DNA of 64,000 nucleotides, from NCBI GenBank assembly GCA_029783825.1, contig JAREIK010001333.1:131590-195589 (forward strand). Direction: 5' to 3'. Position 1 is the stretch's first letter; each line of letters starts with the position of its first letter. The position numbers were made by a program, and so were the translations under genes. Under the pieces are notes generated by a model. It made no database searches, had not been told where the DNA came from, and was given only the letters and a program-made list of their open reading frames with translations. Shown here in pieces: positions 34,646 through 48,789 of this stretch. The stretch comes from Sapria himalayana. Lineage: Eukaryota > Streptophyta > Magnoliopsida > Malpighiales > Rafflesiaceae.

Positions 34646-37600
34646 CAACAAATATTTTTTTATAGGACAAATGTGAGAGACTAATTCTCATTAGAGAGAA
34701 GAATATGCTAGAACATAAGGTAGGGCTGGATGAATTATTGAAAGGCTTGAATAGACATAAAAGGGATAGACTGATTGCAACTACCAGGCATAGGATTTAT
34801 TGGCTTATGAAGCAAGCCAAAAAAGAAGGTACTCACTAAAATAATTACTATCCATATTAGAAAGGAGGAATATATCTATATGAAGGAAGGAATTCATGTA
34901 GGGGAATCAAAGTGATTAGAACAGAACTTAGCTTGCAAAGTTTGAATGAAGAAGCAATGGACAGATAGAGGAAATGTTTTCCTCATGTATGTTTTTTCAT
35001 TAATTGATTGTATAACTTTTTGAGCCTATTTAACATACTATTAGTTGTAATTTTTTTCAAATGGTTCATTCCCTACTTACTATATTAGAGGTATACTCCT
35101 TAGTTGTCTTTCCTTTTTTATACTATTTAAATTTCTTTATTTAATCTAGTAAGGGGAAGGGCAAACCACTTACCATATATAGAAGACCTGGAACCACCCT
35201 ATTTGACTTACTGATTCAATTTATAGTATGTATGTACTTCTTCAAAGCAATTGATCTAGCCTTTTGACTAAATAGATATGGGGTAAACTATGGCTTAATG
35301 AATACGATTAGTTTTTTTATCTAATGTATGTGGCTTTGATAAAAGAGGTGGCTTAATAATTTTCTACTATGAGAGAGGTGTTCTACACATAAATAAAAAT
35401 GAATTTTTCTTGCTCTTCACCCACATGATAGCTAACTACAATGTCTTTACCAATGCACCCCCTTTTAGAAGTTTGACACCCAATTAAATATGTATATCGT
35501 TGCAAATTTTTATCACAACATTTCTTGATACGAACGCTTAGTTTTTCTTTGGTGGTTAAAAAGACTAGACTTCTAGCCCCACTTAGGCACCTTAAGCATG
35601 AAATTTGCTTTCACATCAGAAATTTGTTTGATGGTCACTTGCCACTTATCATCATTATGTAGATATTCCATGAAGGGGTAGCCCATTATGGATACCTAAT
35701 AGTGTGCTATAGATAAGATCCTTAGTCTCAAGGATGAAATAAAGAAGATGGATCCACAGCTAAAATAAATCCTAAGTAAAGAGACTCTCTTCCTTAGTAG
35801 TAACATAAGATCTTCTGGGATAGGTCCCTTTTCTATGGTTTTTGGTGGTTTTAGCGACCCTTCTGTCAGAGAATATATATACAAATATAGATCAGCTAAA
35901 GCAACATTATTATATAGTTTCCACATCAATCCAAAATGAAGCAATAAACTAGAGGCTCTTCATTGCCTTTCAATAATTGGAGCATCAAAAAATCTCGAAA
36001 TATCAAATCTAGCTTTTAGCTAGTCTAGTCCAACCCCTCATCTATCTGGGATTACCTTGCTAACGAGTAATCAATCAAGACAAATTAAATGGAAAATGAT
36101 TGAAATTAATTGTAGGAGTGCAAAGTAGTGGAGCATAAGATAAAAACAAGAGAACAAAAGGATTGGCATACACACTTTCATTTTGAAACTACTTTCACTT
36201 TGCAACAACAACAAAAAAATATAAAAAATAATTTGAGCCAGTTGGTTGGATGTACTACAAAATCTCAACCATATCATGGTTATGCCACCGCCCCAAATCT
36301 TGCTTTTGCCTTGGAATTTTTGTTAGGCAACAAATGTTGGAATGCCTTAAACTTAGTTTTGGACTTTTCAGTGTTCTTTGAGACAACCCCTTTTTAAGCT
36401 ACATAGATTATAGGCTTCAACCCTTAAACACTTTGCTTCATTACGTAGTTTTGAATTGAATCTAGTGATCCTTACTTCTCTCTTAGCTATGTTATCCTAT
36501 GGATTTTTAAAGGGTACACTTGAAAACCCCTCCTAAATGAGAGAAGGTTGGTCATCAATTATGATGGAGAGGATTATCACTAAGATTATTTTCAAAGGCC
36601 CGATGATATGGCAGACAGTCTTTCTAATCAGTCAGTTCTTCTTATTATTTTAGATTGATAAAGACCTTCACTCAATTAGGAATCAAAAAAATCATTTATG
36701 AACTCAAAGCTTTCATCAATAATCATTAAAGGTATAACATCAGTTTGACACAATAGAGCTCAGTTTGGATCAGTCTATAGTTAACATAAATAATGCCAAT
36801 GCCTTGACTAGATTGAAACATGAGATGTGAAATCCAATGAGGCTAATCTAGTAGAGAAGAGAATAACAAATTTGACTAACTTTTTTTCATGAATAAAGGA
36901 GTCAAGCTTATGAGAGCACATGCTTTAAAGTGATTGAGGAGAGGTATGCAAGTGAACTTGATCGAGGCTAGAGCCTTTGCATTCATTCTCTCATGCTCAC
37001 TTTTCAAAGAATATGGAGTCCCATTCTTGAGTAGACACCCACACTCTATTCCTTACTACAATGAATGATCTACTTCATTACTATGCCCTTCGACAAGGAT
37101 CTTACCTAACATGATCTTCCAATGGCTGCATAATTGCCTTAACCACTGGAATTGTGACTGAACCTATGAACTTATATTATGGCATTTTCACTCTTTAGCC
37201 AATATCAGAAAAAGAGCAACCAAGAGCATGTAAAAAGTAAATCTTTTCTTGTAGGGTGATCATAATATGGATTTTATAAAGGTGTATGGTCATTGAACTT
37301 TTTTGATTTACTAGGAATGGTTCCTTGCATCAAGTCAAATAGCAAAGATTCACCGGGATATATCAATTTAGCACAAGCATAATTCATTAGAATGAAATGG
37401 CTCAAATCATGTTATGATTGTTCATGATTGGACACTCAAAAAGCATTTAGAAACCCTCCTTATTGATGGCAATGGATTTTTTTGTTTCATTACCTGACCA
37501 GAGGAGAATGACAATGATGACTTTTTGGTTCACCAAAATGCTCTAGGGGGGAGTAGGAATGATGAATACATGAAGTATTTTCTGAAGGTGATGATGTCTC

Positions 37601-40600
37601 AAAGTTTTCTTCTTTGTGATGATCTTACTCCCCCCTCATTTCTCAAATGGGTGAAGGGGCTGGAAAGTCATGAATTTTTTCCATTCCAAATACCAAAAAG
37701 TAGGTATTATTGTCATTATCACGTAGTGGCTCAATCTGTATTCAATTCATTCCAGCTGAATAAGAGTAAAAACAAACTTCCTCTTACTAAAGACAAGGAG
37801 ACTATACTATTCTTCTTTTTCTCCATTTGAAATAAGTCCATAGAGAACTCTCCAACAATGAAGAATGACCCTATCAGACTTTTTCTTATATGTGTGTGTG
37901 TGTATTTATAATATAAGATTGCACCCTCTCTTCTTACTACGTGGTAAGACTTTTCATAGTATGCTTTCGCCAGTATGAAAATCTAGTCTTCTTACCTAGA
38001 TTCAAGTTAGCCTAATAGTGACCAAAATATGTAAGAGTAGATAGAAGAAAACTGATTAACATCCCAATGGGAAAGAAGGAAATGACTTTATTTCAACTGC
38101 ACACCTTGTTCTTTTCTGTTTAGTAGTGGGAGTAGAGATTGAAGCTCCTCATTCAAAGAGGAGTAGGTGGTTATCGAAGTTTGTAAAGTATAAAACTTCA
38201 ATTTGTTGGATGCACCTAAAGCCAGTTCACCAAAAGGAAAAAATATTATTTGAGTAAAGACTTGAATAAGCTTTTTGCCTGATAGGATGGAATCAATTGC
38301 AACATGATGGGGAAGGGGTCTTCTATAGGGAGGATAAGGAGCATATGTCTAATCATGAAATGTGTTATATTTCTTATTATTTTATTTTGCTTGAGTAGAT
38401 TAGCAAATTGATTGATGGTCCTAGGTTATCTGGTTGTATTATAGCTTGAGTAGTTATGGTTCAAGTAGTAGTAATAAGTCAATATACATATATGATATTT
38501 TATTTGTTAGTGTGTTACACTACAAGGAAGGTGGGCAAGGTATCAGTCCAAAGCTCGAGTACATCGTCAAGTTCATCAACTAAGATCTTGCCTTAATAGG
38601 CAAAGGTCAATCTTTTCTTTATATTATATACTCAGATATCTTGCCTTTATTCAATTGTTTTTATTCATTAGAAGTAGTGGACAGGGAAATCCCTCTCGAC
38701 AATTGAGAGTATAGACCAGTGCCTACTGAGCGAAAATACCCAAACCTTTCAATACCAAACCTTTTTTGAATCTAGTTTCTTTTGTCTTCTCCGCATAGTA
38801 ATCGTTTTCAACACTATTTCAATAGATCATAAGAAATCATGGTTCATTCTTCTATAAATGCCTTCTAAATAAGAGAATTCACAATCGGTATAGGATTGAG
38901 TAAGGGATTACTACCTTATCAGGAAAAAAGACTTGCTTCTCAAATTCCATGTGCTTTTCCAATAAATATTTCCCCTCATAATGAATCCTTCCTAAGAATG
39001 GTAGAGAACTACCCTATGGTGAAGTATGCATATTAGCAGGCAATCTAGTTATCTGGAGACAAGTTACTTAAGATTATGTAAATTCACCTAAAAGACCCAT
39101 CTTGTCAATCATGATGTCTATTTTGACTCATACAAGAAGGGAAAAAACTTTATATAAGACATTCTTATTCTAGTTTTCCAAAAGGCATGCTAGCAAAGAA
39201 GCTAACCTATGTGAAAAAAAGAAATCAATATGCATGCAATCTAAAACTAAAATTTAAAAGCCACTCACACTAATAGTTATTTTCCACAATTCACGCAAGA
39301 GATGATTCATTGCCAATATCTTAAGACAACCCTAGGGCCTTTCTATAATTCAAGTAATGGGAGGCCTTTCTTTGTCTAATATTTTGAGTTCTTAGGATTC
39401 AATGGTAGAGGAATCTTTCTCGTGAACATCCATTGCCAATTCAGCCATATATCTCGGAGTCATAAACATTTTCTTTTCTTTGGGACGAGAATGGTTATAT
39501 CTTGGCAGTAAGCTTATCGTATCTGACATCCAATCCATTAGTGTTTCCACCAACCATTACATCTACTTAAATGGTAGGCTTTGGTATTTCAGCCTTAATT
39601 TATAAGCTCAAGCCATTTTGACCTTAGACTAAAGCACATACAATCATAGGATGAACATCATGCACTTGTACTCAAGTTAGGATGAACACTAAACCTAACA
39701 GCCAAGGATAATCAATATATGAACTCATGGTAGATTACCAATCTTGTAATAGTTATTTATGAAGCCACTACTCATGAATCTCCCTATCTAATTTATTACT
39801 AAATCTCTGATTGTCATGTTATGCAATTCACTCCTTATCCCATACAAAATGAAGTGAATCTTATTTAAACATTAATTTTTATGGGTCCCTATTATTGCAC
39901 TAAATGATGGATCATATGGGTTGGATCCTACTAATGCAATGTTTTCTCCATGTTGGAAGGAATGTTTCTCATCTAGCTAGTATAGGGACCACTTATCCGA
40001 TGCACCAATCGCTAGTAAAGTCTTTAACTTCACGAATGGACTTAATGTTTCCTCCAAATCTATCCAATATTCTTGAGCAAAGCCTTTTGCTACAAGCTAT
40101 TAGTACCACTAGAAAAAAAAAGCTATCTGCTTTACCCTTTACCTTGTACATCTACTTGTTTCAAATTGATAGCTTACCCTTTTATAAATAAAGGAACCAA
40201 ATCAACTTCCATGTATGATTTCTTCTTTTTATGAGCTAGTAACTCTTCAACCATGGTCTCTCTCCAAGGTCAATATTCAACATGATTTAGTGGATGCTTC
40301 CTAAACTTCACAAATGGACTATTAAGATATACACATTGACAAGGAGCAATGTGAATTGCATGAAACAAAAGCTTAGAGGATGAATGGAATGTCCTACCTC
40401 AGGCATTTTATCTAGAACTGGATCATAACTTGAGTCTATAGAGGAAGAAGTGTTGGTTTACTGATCTCTTTCAGGTCATGGATGAGCTTCAAAAAAATTT
40501 AGTGTTAGACAAAGTTTATTCATGGTATACACTACGGTTGATTGTGTATGAGTTGCAGGCTTCTCTAACTGATATATATGAGTAATAGTTCATGTTGGTA

Positions 40601-43600
40601 CTCTTTAAAAGCAAACAAAACTAGACTAATTAGTGTAGGAGAAGTGAAAGTGGAAGTAGTGGAGGTAGAAGAGAATGTAGAAAATCTCCACTCTGCCTAA
40701 ATGTAGCTAATTCAAAGCTAAGGCAAAAAGAAAAGGAAAGGGTAGGTAAAAAGAAACATTCATTAAAGGAAAGTCTCGAGCCTCTACTACTAGAAAAAAA
40801 AGGAATAACCTTGCCTCATTCCAAATTCTAGACTCTTTTATTTAGTTCTTCATTGACATACCACAACCCAATCTAAAGCTGAAATATATTCGACCAAATA
40901 CTTTTTAAATGAAGGGGATTTGTATGGGAGCTTTGATCCTGATCCTTTCCATTGCCCTAAAAGTATAGATAGGAAAAAAAATTTAAGGTAAATGTATATA
41001 ATAGATTGGTTGAAACGAGGTTATTTATAATCCAATGTTTAGTGAAATGAATTTTTTCTAAGATATGTTGAATCACTTTAATTAGTTGAAGAACCACCTA
41101 GTCCCATTCGAAAGGAAAATTAGGAAATGTCACATATCCATTATGTGAGTTAGAACATGAATTTAGCATTGGAATTGGATAGTCGAAAAGAAACTCTAGA
41201 CTATTTTTCCTCCTAAAAGAGTGGCCCTCGTCTCCTATTCATGGTTATTAAGAAAATAAGATTCAATAAATTGATTTTTCTTTTTCATTCTTAAAATTCA
41301 AGCTTGCCTTTTTCTATCTTGTATTCTACCATCGTCACTTATATTGGCATTTCCCTATCTCTTCTCGGATACTGGTAGTTTTCTCTAAGGCTTTGAAAGC
41401 ATTAGTAAGTATCGTGCATGTGTCCCAAGTCATTAACTATTCCTATTTTAATGGTTTAGTCTCTCCCCAAGTGTTTGATGCCTTCTTTTAGTCTTAGTGA
41501 ACTAATCCAATTAACCTAAATTGGACAAAATAAATTCTAACTCAAAGGACGAGATCTAAACTTTCTTGAAAGCTTGCTAAAATCATTCGAGAGAGCTTCC
41601 AAGTCCAAGATACGGTCTTTGCTTTCTCTGTAGGTGAATATGCTTCTACCTTGACCTAGTTTTCTCACATCAAAGTTTGACTTATAGCTATGGAAAATCG
41701 AACTCATTGGATTAGCATTAGGATTGGATTTGGATTTTAATTGTTTTCATTCAAGCTATAATAACTATAGACAATAAAGCCCGGAACTGGGAGGGGAATC
41801 CATTCAATCAGTAGGGTTTTGCATTGAGCAAACACTTTCAAGGAAATGCTTATATAAGATAATCTTGGGAGAAAGCAAGTTTAGTTTTATTGTACTCTAA
41901 CAAATAAGCCCTAAAGTCCTTAGGTGAAAAGCATTGAAGGAAAGATTCATTGGATGATTCCTTCTAGTCTATTCTGATATCAGTCAAGTCATGGAATTAA
42001 TAGAAGTCCCCCCTACCCATACTAACCCTCCTCAATTCTTCTTCGACCATTTGTTCCTTGCACAAATTAGCCTTCATCGGGTATTTCTCACTTGATAGCC
42101 CTCGATATGGCAAAGTCTCTAAGCTTCAATCCATATTTTCACAGCTTTAATGAGTAAACAAACATCTCCAACTTGGGATTAATTGATAGAAAAAGGATTC
42201 ATAGATCTACTTGAAGGCTTGTTGATACTTCTCATATCATTTCTTGTAATTATTCTTTTGGAAGTTTTGAATATAAAGTCTTGAAAACAAAATTAGGTTA
42301 CTCAACCAATAGTCACAGTCTATCCTTAGTGATAATGTGGAGAGAAACAACACATTAATGAAGGAAGATAAGGACTATCACTAGTGCGTTAAGAAATTCT
42401 AGAGATATCCTAATAGTAGCAATCTCATACCAATAGTTGGATGAATAGTAGTTGAGCAAAAAAAGCATTGGTTTTTTCCAAGTCTTTCTCAGATGTTGAT
42501 AGCCATGGGTGGGATGTCCCTACATAAGACTACCAAGTTTCAGATGGGAAAAAAAGTGAAATAATAATTTTCAAGATAATAGAGAATCATGTTCCCTTTG
42601 ATTTTCAAGTTAAGTGAGGTTGTCCTCTTCTATGAGCTTGGTCTTGTGTGTCCTGAATTGGTAATAGCCCTTGCTATGGATATTTTATACTGAAGAGCAA
42701 GAGTAAAGCAAACCTAATCTAATATTAAAGAATCAATGACATGGAACACATCTTCTATTCGAAAATTGATCCCCTTTCTTACCATAAGTAACATAAAATA
42801 ATATCTCCATTGGGGATATTTAGCTAAAGGTCTGGAGCAAAATATGTATTTATTGCTAGTTCTTACACCAGTATCAAAAGAAGCCTTTTAAATTGCTGAT
42901 TTGCATCTTGACTTCATGTCTCAATTGAGCCCTTTTGAGAGTCAGATCAATGGAGAAGTAAAGCATGAGATCCAATAAGGATAAGTCAATAAGATATCGT
43001 TGAGGCTTTCTTTTGTTCAAGAATCCCCTTCAGTAGAAGAGGCATGCTTTTGTTTAAGAAGGGGACAAAGATCCTAATAAGGGCTATTCATATTGGACTA
43101 GTCTTTTGCTTTTCACCTTCTCTAGTTATGAGACTAGGAGCAACTAAATCATTCACTGAAGATCTTCTATAAATAGATGAAGAAGCTATTGATACTTTTA
43201 TTTTGGACCCTCGGTACTAGAAGCTGTGAACAACGAATCTCTTATCTCTTGCTAGTCAGAGGGTTGTTACATCCACTTGTCCTTATTTATACCATACCCA
43301 AAAAAAAGGAAAAATTAGCTAGGAATCAAAAGCATCTAATCTACTAATAGTGAAAAATCACACAAAAAAAATAAGGTATAGAGCATCACTCAGAGAGAAG
43401 AAAAGAGAAAGCAAGATAGTTTGCATTTTCACTCAATAGAAAGTTTGTGCTCAGAGGCAGAGCAAAGAAAGACTTAGATATTTGCTTGATATTCAAGTAA
43501 TAGTAGCTCTTTTTAAACAAATAAAATATTGACTAAGATTTAATTAACTTATATAGCCACATGTTCAACTAATAAAAGTAGCTTCCGGGCTTAAGCCATC

Positions 43601-44323
43601 TCTTGTAGTGAGGGGTAGGTTCTTTGGTTTATGCTGAGAACTTGACCTTGAATTCAATTTACCTTGTGATGGAGGTGAGGTGAGAATGCTTGCTTGATTA
43701 ATAATAAGTTCTTTTTTTTCAATTTAATAATGTCTAGGTCTCAATCAATATTCTAGTATGACATATGGTAGAATGACATAGCTATATAAATAATTTCCCA
43801 AGGTAGGAAGAATAGTATTCAATACTAGTCACCTTTCACAAGCAATACTAGTTACCTTTCAATATTCTATTCAAAGAGCAACTACTCTTTCTCAATCTTA
43901 TGAAAACAAAATGAGGGCTACTATTGAATCTTTATAAGAAAGCATCAAAAAGAAGAAATCGTTACCTTTCACAAGCAATTGAGAGTCGATTAGGTATTCC
44001 CCCACAATGGATAAGGTCCTCCCACATCAGATTCAAAGGATTCCTGATACAGGTGTTGTGGTGCCATTGATTAATTTTCATAATAAATAATGAAGTGGAT
44101 ACCCATCTATATTCAAATGAAGAAAGGGACCTACCAGTTCTTCAACCTTTCTATCTCAATCTCTTTAAAGCCTTAATGCTAACTTGATTTTCATTACCAA
44201 ACTTTGATTCAACCCATGGTGGGCTCATCCAAGACTCCAATTGAATCCCTCTACGTAGTCAATTTTAGCATAATCCTAGTATTGGCAAACTAAGCTAATA
44301 CCATGAATCACAAACTCAACCAA

Positions 44324-44349
44324 GCTTATATATATATATATATATATAT
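44324..44349. repeat. (TA)n microsatellite
   Basis: Perfect TA run of about 26 bp following CAACCAAGCT. Confidence 0.9.
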
Positions 44350-44902
44350 GCCCAATGCTTTATTGTATCATTGATAAATCCTTAACTAGATGATCATCTA
44401 TTCAAGCTAAGGACATCCTTCAATTCAAAGACCATAGGCTTAATCGAAGAACTCAGTAAGGTTTATCCTGCAAATACCTTCAAACCTTTGGTATTAGTGA
44501 GAAACCATTCCCAACTCACTTCATTTCTCGGGAAACCTAGTATAAAGATATGATACCAATTCAACCAAGGGATGGCATAAACCAAATAAGGAATTTCATG
44601 AGTGGGTGACCCATTAGATGCCAAATTGAAATTGAAGTAATAAAAGCTAATAATCAATAATGTCATCTCTCTCCACTTGTACAATCTCATTTGATTACTC
44701 ACTCATATCTAATTTTCTATGTTTTTAGCTGCTATGTCTTAAAACTACCTCAAGGAATGCTTAGCATAACAATGGAATAGGTTGCCACTATAACCAACCT
44801 ATCGCATATTGGAATCAAGGTATCGACACTCAAAACTTACCCTCTTCAAATTCAGCATAATTATGAGTCGGAAAAAGAAACTATAGTAAATTCTTAAAAA
44901 GA

Positions 44903-44917
44903 GGGGGGGGGGGGGGG
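44903..44917 (+). repeat. Homopolymer G15
   Basis: Fifteen consecutive G following GA, within otherwise G-poor DNA. Length may be affected by sequencing error. Confidence 0.9.
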
Positions 44918-47900
44918 ATTGAATGAGACGTTAGTATATAGGAAGAAATATTCTTTTACCTATTCAATTTTCAAATGCCTCATTGGCAATCAATCTGGTC
45001 AAATACAAAAATGTCTCATCCCTATTTACTGAAACTATTTATATGACAAATAGCCATGTGGTTTTTGCCCCTTTTTTTCTAGGCTAATTATTTTAAGCTA
45101 TCCAGATGGAGTGCCTAATAAGCCAATGTCATTCCATTTCTTTCCCATTACTTTCTAGCCATTAATTAGGAATTAAAAGGTTTGTCCATGTGATCTAAAG
45201 GGCTAACATGACAAGCAATAGTTTTGAAAGGAAATCTTGCAATGAAAATCCAGCAAACAATGGATAGGGATAAGTGAAATAAAATAAATGGTTGCAAACA
45301 AATTCTCTTTTAAGTTTCTTGATAAGGTAAGAGTTTGCTGAAAGAAATGAGTAAGAAAGCTTTTGATAATCTCCTCTGAGTCAAATCATGGTAGCAATCT
45401 TTTCTATAATAAAACTAGATGTTGAAGTTCCCTCTAAGAGTGAGGAAAGTAAGTAAATTAGTCTCTAAATAGTAGGAATCTATTTTACTTCATTTATCTA
45501 ATAATTAGTTTAAGGCAAGCAAGCTAATTACAGCTTCATTTCTCTGATAATAGAGGAGTTTTAGTTGTAATTGAAATTTAAATTTCTTTTGTTTTGATGT
45601 CATGCCTTATGGTTTTCTTGGTTATACCTTACCCAAGTATGTTTCCAAGTTTATTTCCAATGTTAGTAACAAAAGTCTTTCAAGCAACTTCTTTTTTACA
45701 ATCAAGTCTTTACTACAAGCTCTTATGTTTGTACTTTCTCTTAGTTTCATGTACTCTATCTCTCGTCTAGTATTTCCCATTATTCTACCTTGACATTTGC
45801 AAAGGATAGATAGCTAAAATACCTATTTCTTCTTCTTGAGCTATCTAGCAAAAAATCATGTCTTAGCCTAGGAGACCACTTAGACAAGGTCAATCTAGTT
45901 GAAGTTGATTTTTTTTGCCATGCAAGTTGCCTTCTTTTGTAAGTTAGTTAAAGAAAAAAAATGCTTTGATAAGAATTTTGCATGCCAGGAGTAGCCACAC
46001 AAGTGCCATCAAGTTACAAGTTATTTAGGATCTTTTTTTCTCTTTACTTATCTTCTTATTATATAATATAATCCCTACATCCTTATAATTATGTTGTCCC
46101 CAAGGTATATCCCTCTAGTAGGACACCAGCCTCTTTCCCACTCATTTCTTTTCTAATAAGCAACTACTAAGTGCTTTGATGTCGGAGTAGCTAAGCTAAT
46201 TGGAGTGACTTTCAATAATCTCAGTCTAGTCAAGTTTTCTTACCTGATAGGGAACATGACTTGCTAAATATTCCTTTTAAGGGCTGAATGACACTACTAC
46301 CACGAGACTTGATATAATATTATCTGGGAATGAATACTTATTTAGATTTAGACTAGCCAAGGAAAATGACTCATCAAGCTAGATTACAAAACAAGTTAAT
46401 TAGGGCAGAAAGACTTTTAATAAGATCTTTCTTATTAGTAAAAGGCATTGGATCTCCCATTACCTAAATTAGAACTTTTCTAGTATGGCACGACATCATG
46501 AGAGAAACTAAAACTTGCATTGGATTTCTAATAGGTTTTTATAAACTATTTGGATTGTTCCTTGTTGCAACTCTAGGGGTATAGGTTTACTTACATTATC
46601 CAACTAGATAAACTTTGGAAGAGAAAGATATAATATAGTGCTTTTTTACCTTCTGACTCACCTTTAAAGAAGTAAGAAGTAAAGAAAACCAACTGGGTGG
46701 CAAAGAACTTTCAATGGAAGGCGGAAAAAATTCTAATAGATGCAAATAAATGTAACATAACTCCCCAGATAACTACCAAAAGACTGAATTGACTAAGTTG
46801 GAATAAAACCCTTTTACATGGATTTCTGTATTCACTTGTTTGCTTCCACTTTCAAGGCTTAATACGAAACTGGAATTTCATGTGAAACTATATCAATGGA
46901 CCTAATAAACCATGTCCTAAATAGATAGAAAGAAAATCATTATCTCGTGCCACTCCTCCTTTATAACCCCAAAAAAGGGAAACAATACAAGATATATAAA
47001 GCTCCATAAAAGAGTCTTATATAAGATTTATAATAGAATTTTTTTTATTAGGTTACACCCTACTCTACATTGGCATTTTCCTCCTAACGAATAAATGATA
47101 GAGGGCTTAGGAAAACCTATCTCAATCTATCATCTTTTCAAGGGCTAATTATTAATCGACAAGGTCAATGGCTAGAAATATTATTCCTATAGTCACATAG
47201 ATTCTTTTAAATGAGCTAATAAGATACAAGTCATGGCATCATATTAATGTGGAATAATCAAAGAAGCTAATCAATTTAGAGATTCAATATAGATTTTTTT
47301 TAGGATAATTTATTGATATTAATAAGATTCTAGAATCTCTTTTTCCTAAAGAAAGAGCCTCTTAAATAGCATGGCTCATTTAATAGTCCATTTAGTTGCT
47401 AGTGGGATTGATTCCCTTTCTAATCTCTTTTAGTTGGAAAAAGCTAGCCAGCTTCAAAAGTTAAAAATTTCAAGTTTTAGTTGCATTTTAAGGGGGAGGC
47501 CTAGGATAATATCTTTTTCTTGTAGCTCTTGTTTATCTCTTTGTATAAGGATAAAAAGAAAATATTCTTTCAGCTATTAGTAGTTAATATTAATTTGTAC
47601 AATGAATAATCAAAGTCTAGATTTCCACTTGTACTAACATCTTCTTTATATTCTAACTTTCTAGTTATTACATTGCCATCCAATACTTCTGCCTTCCTTG
47701 CTACATTGGTCATAAGGGGTAAGGATGGTTTTTATTGCTACCATTTGTCATAAGTTATAGAAGTTAGAATATAATGAATTTAGATGCTAAACCCTTACCC
47801 TTCAATTGAAAATGCCTTACTGGATAATATCCTCACCATTCTTTCAACTTTTGAGTGAGCTCAAGCAATTTAATCGAAGTCCCATTGTAGGAAAGGATAG

Positions 47901-48201
47901 TATTAAAAAATGGAGTAAAATGCTTGTAGAAAGTAGGAAGAGTCGCTTCTTTTATTGGGAGAGCTATAGATGATGTGTTATCATACAATTCAATATAATA
48001 TACCATCTACCTTTTTGCTTTGTTGTGAGAATAAACTTCTTCTTATGCCTAACCACCTCAACTCATGGGATTATGCACAAAAATAGCTAGAAAAATAATA
48101 GCACCCATAGCATTCATAGATAGGGCTTTGCCCTTGTAGTATACAAATTGTTTTTTTATCTATTTCATTACTCCTATGTTTTGTTTTTTTTTAATTATAA
48201 G

Positions 48202-48340
48202 TGCGGATACTAATATGTTGAGTGATTATCGGGACAATAATTTGTGTGCCCATTCAGCATGCCAAATTATTTTTGGAGCATGACCTAGTTGGGTCTGAAG
48301 ATCCATCTCATTTTTATTTTATGTAGAATCCTAATTGTTC

Positions 48341-48404
<64 letters not shown>

Positions 48405-48788
48405 GTATCCATTATCAAAGATGTATGCTCTATTTTTCTTCTTCTTCTTCTTCTTCTTCTTTCTCTCTCTAGATTATGTACTGTAATATTTTGGGTTAAT
48501 AAATCTGCAAGTATTATGCACTTTTTCTGGTGGATGTATCTCTTTCTCTCTCTATCTCTCAATTATGTACTGAAATATTTTGGATTAATAAATCTATAAG
48601 TAGTATGCACTTTTCTGGTGTACGTAGCTAGTTATTTTAAATGGCTAGTGAACCGCATTAAAATCAGTATTTGGTTTGGTTGTGTTATCTTCTTCTTCTT
48701 GTTCCTTATGATGAGTTATGTTCTGTACAATCCATTTATGTTACATTCAACATAATCACTATATATACATTGATATAAAATTCTAACA
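48202..48788 (+). mobile_element. copia-type LTR, solo or remnant (copy 2)
   Basis: Same order of landmarks as 34295-34645, but longer and probably more complete at its left end (TGTTGAGTGATTATCGGGAC). It contains a TA/GT microsatellite at about 48341-48401, a (TTC)n run (48437-48460) and an internal 89-bp duplication: ATTATGTACTG at 48473 and at 48562. In each, this is followed by AATATTTTGG.TTAATAAATCT and CACTTTT.TGG. Ends near ATTCTAACA. In the same orientation as copy 1, 13.9 kb away, but the DNA between contains no gag or pol, so two independent solo LTRs are more likely than one element. Confidence 0.7.
48342..48401 (+). repeat. Compound (TA)n(TG)n microsatellite in LTR copy 2
   Basis: A TA run of about 25 bp passes directly into a GT run of about 35 bp. 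LTR copy 1 has only a short TATATATAT at the same place, so this is a later expansion. Open frames with poly-Val/Cys or poly-His/Thr across it are artefacts. Confidence 0.95.
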
Positions 48789-48789
48789 A

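Larger units (their letters stand above)
34650..48200. other. Putative organelle-derived (NUMT-like) decayed DNA, left part
   Basis: About 13.5 kb without retroelement proteins, with more even base composition than the flanks. Many CTTTCTT..GAAAG, CTAGCTT.., AAGTCCCCCC and AAGGAGTAGG-type words look to me like plant mitochondrial intergenic sequence after many C-to-T and G-to-A changes. Open frames at 35696-35944 (minus), 37525-37830, 39904-40191 (plus), 44463-44702 (minus) and 45602-45793 (plus) match no protein I can name and are treated as non-genic. The call is impressionistic: no mitochondrial gene could be identified by eye. Confidence 0.35.

Noticed and set aside
37525..37830. 101-codon plus-strand frame as a possible gene
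   Set aside because: No recognisable motif, no start context or conserved neighbours, and it lies in decayed organelle-like DNA.
48289..48599. Open frames with poly-Val/Cys, poly-His/Thr or poly-Arg
   Set aside because: They read through the TA/TG and TTC microsatellites inside a copia LTR.
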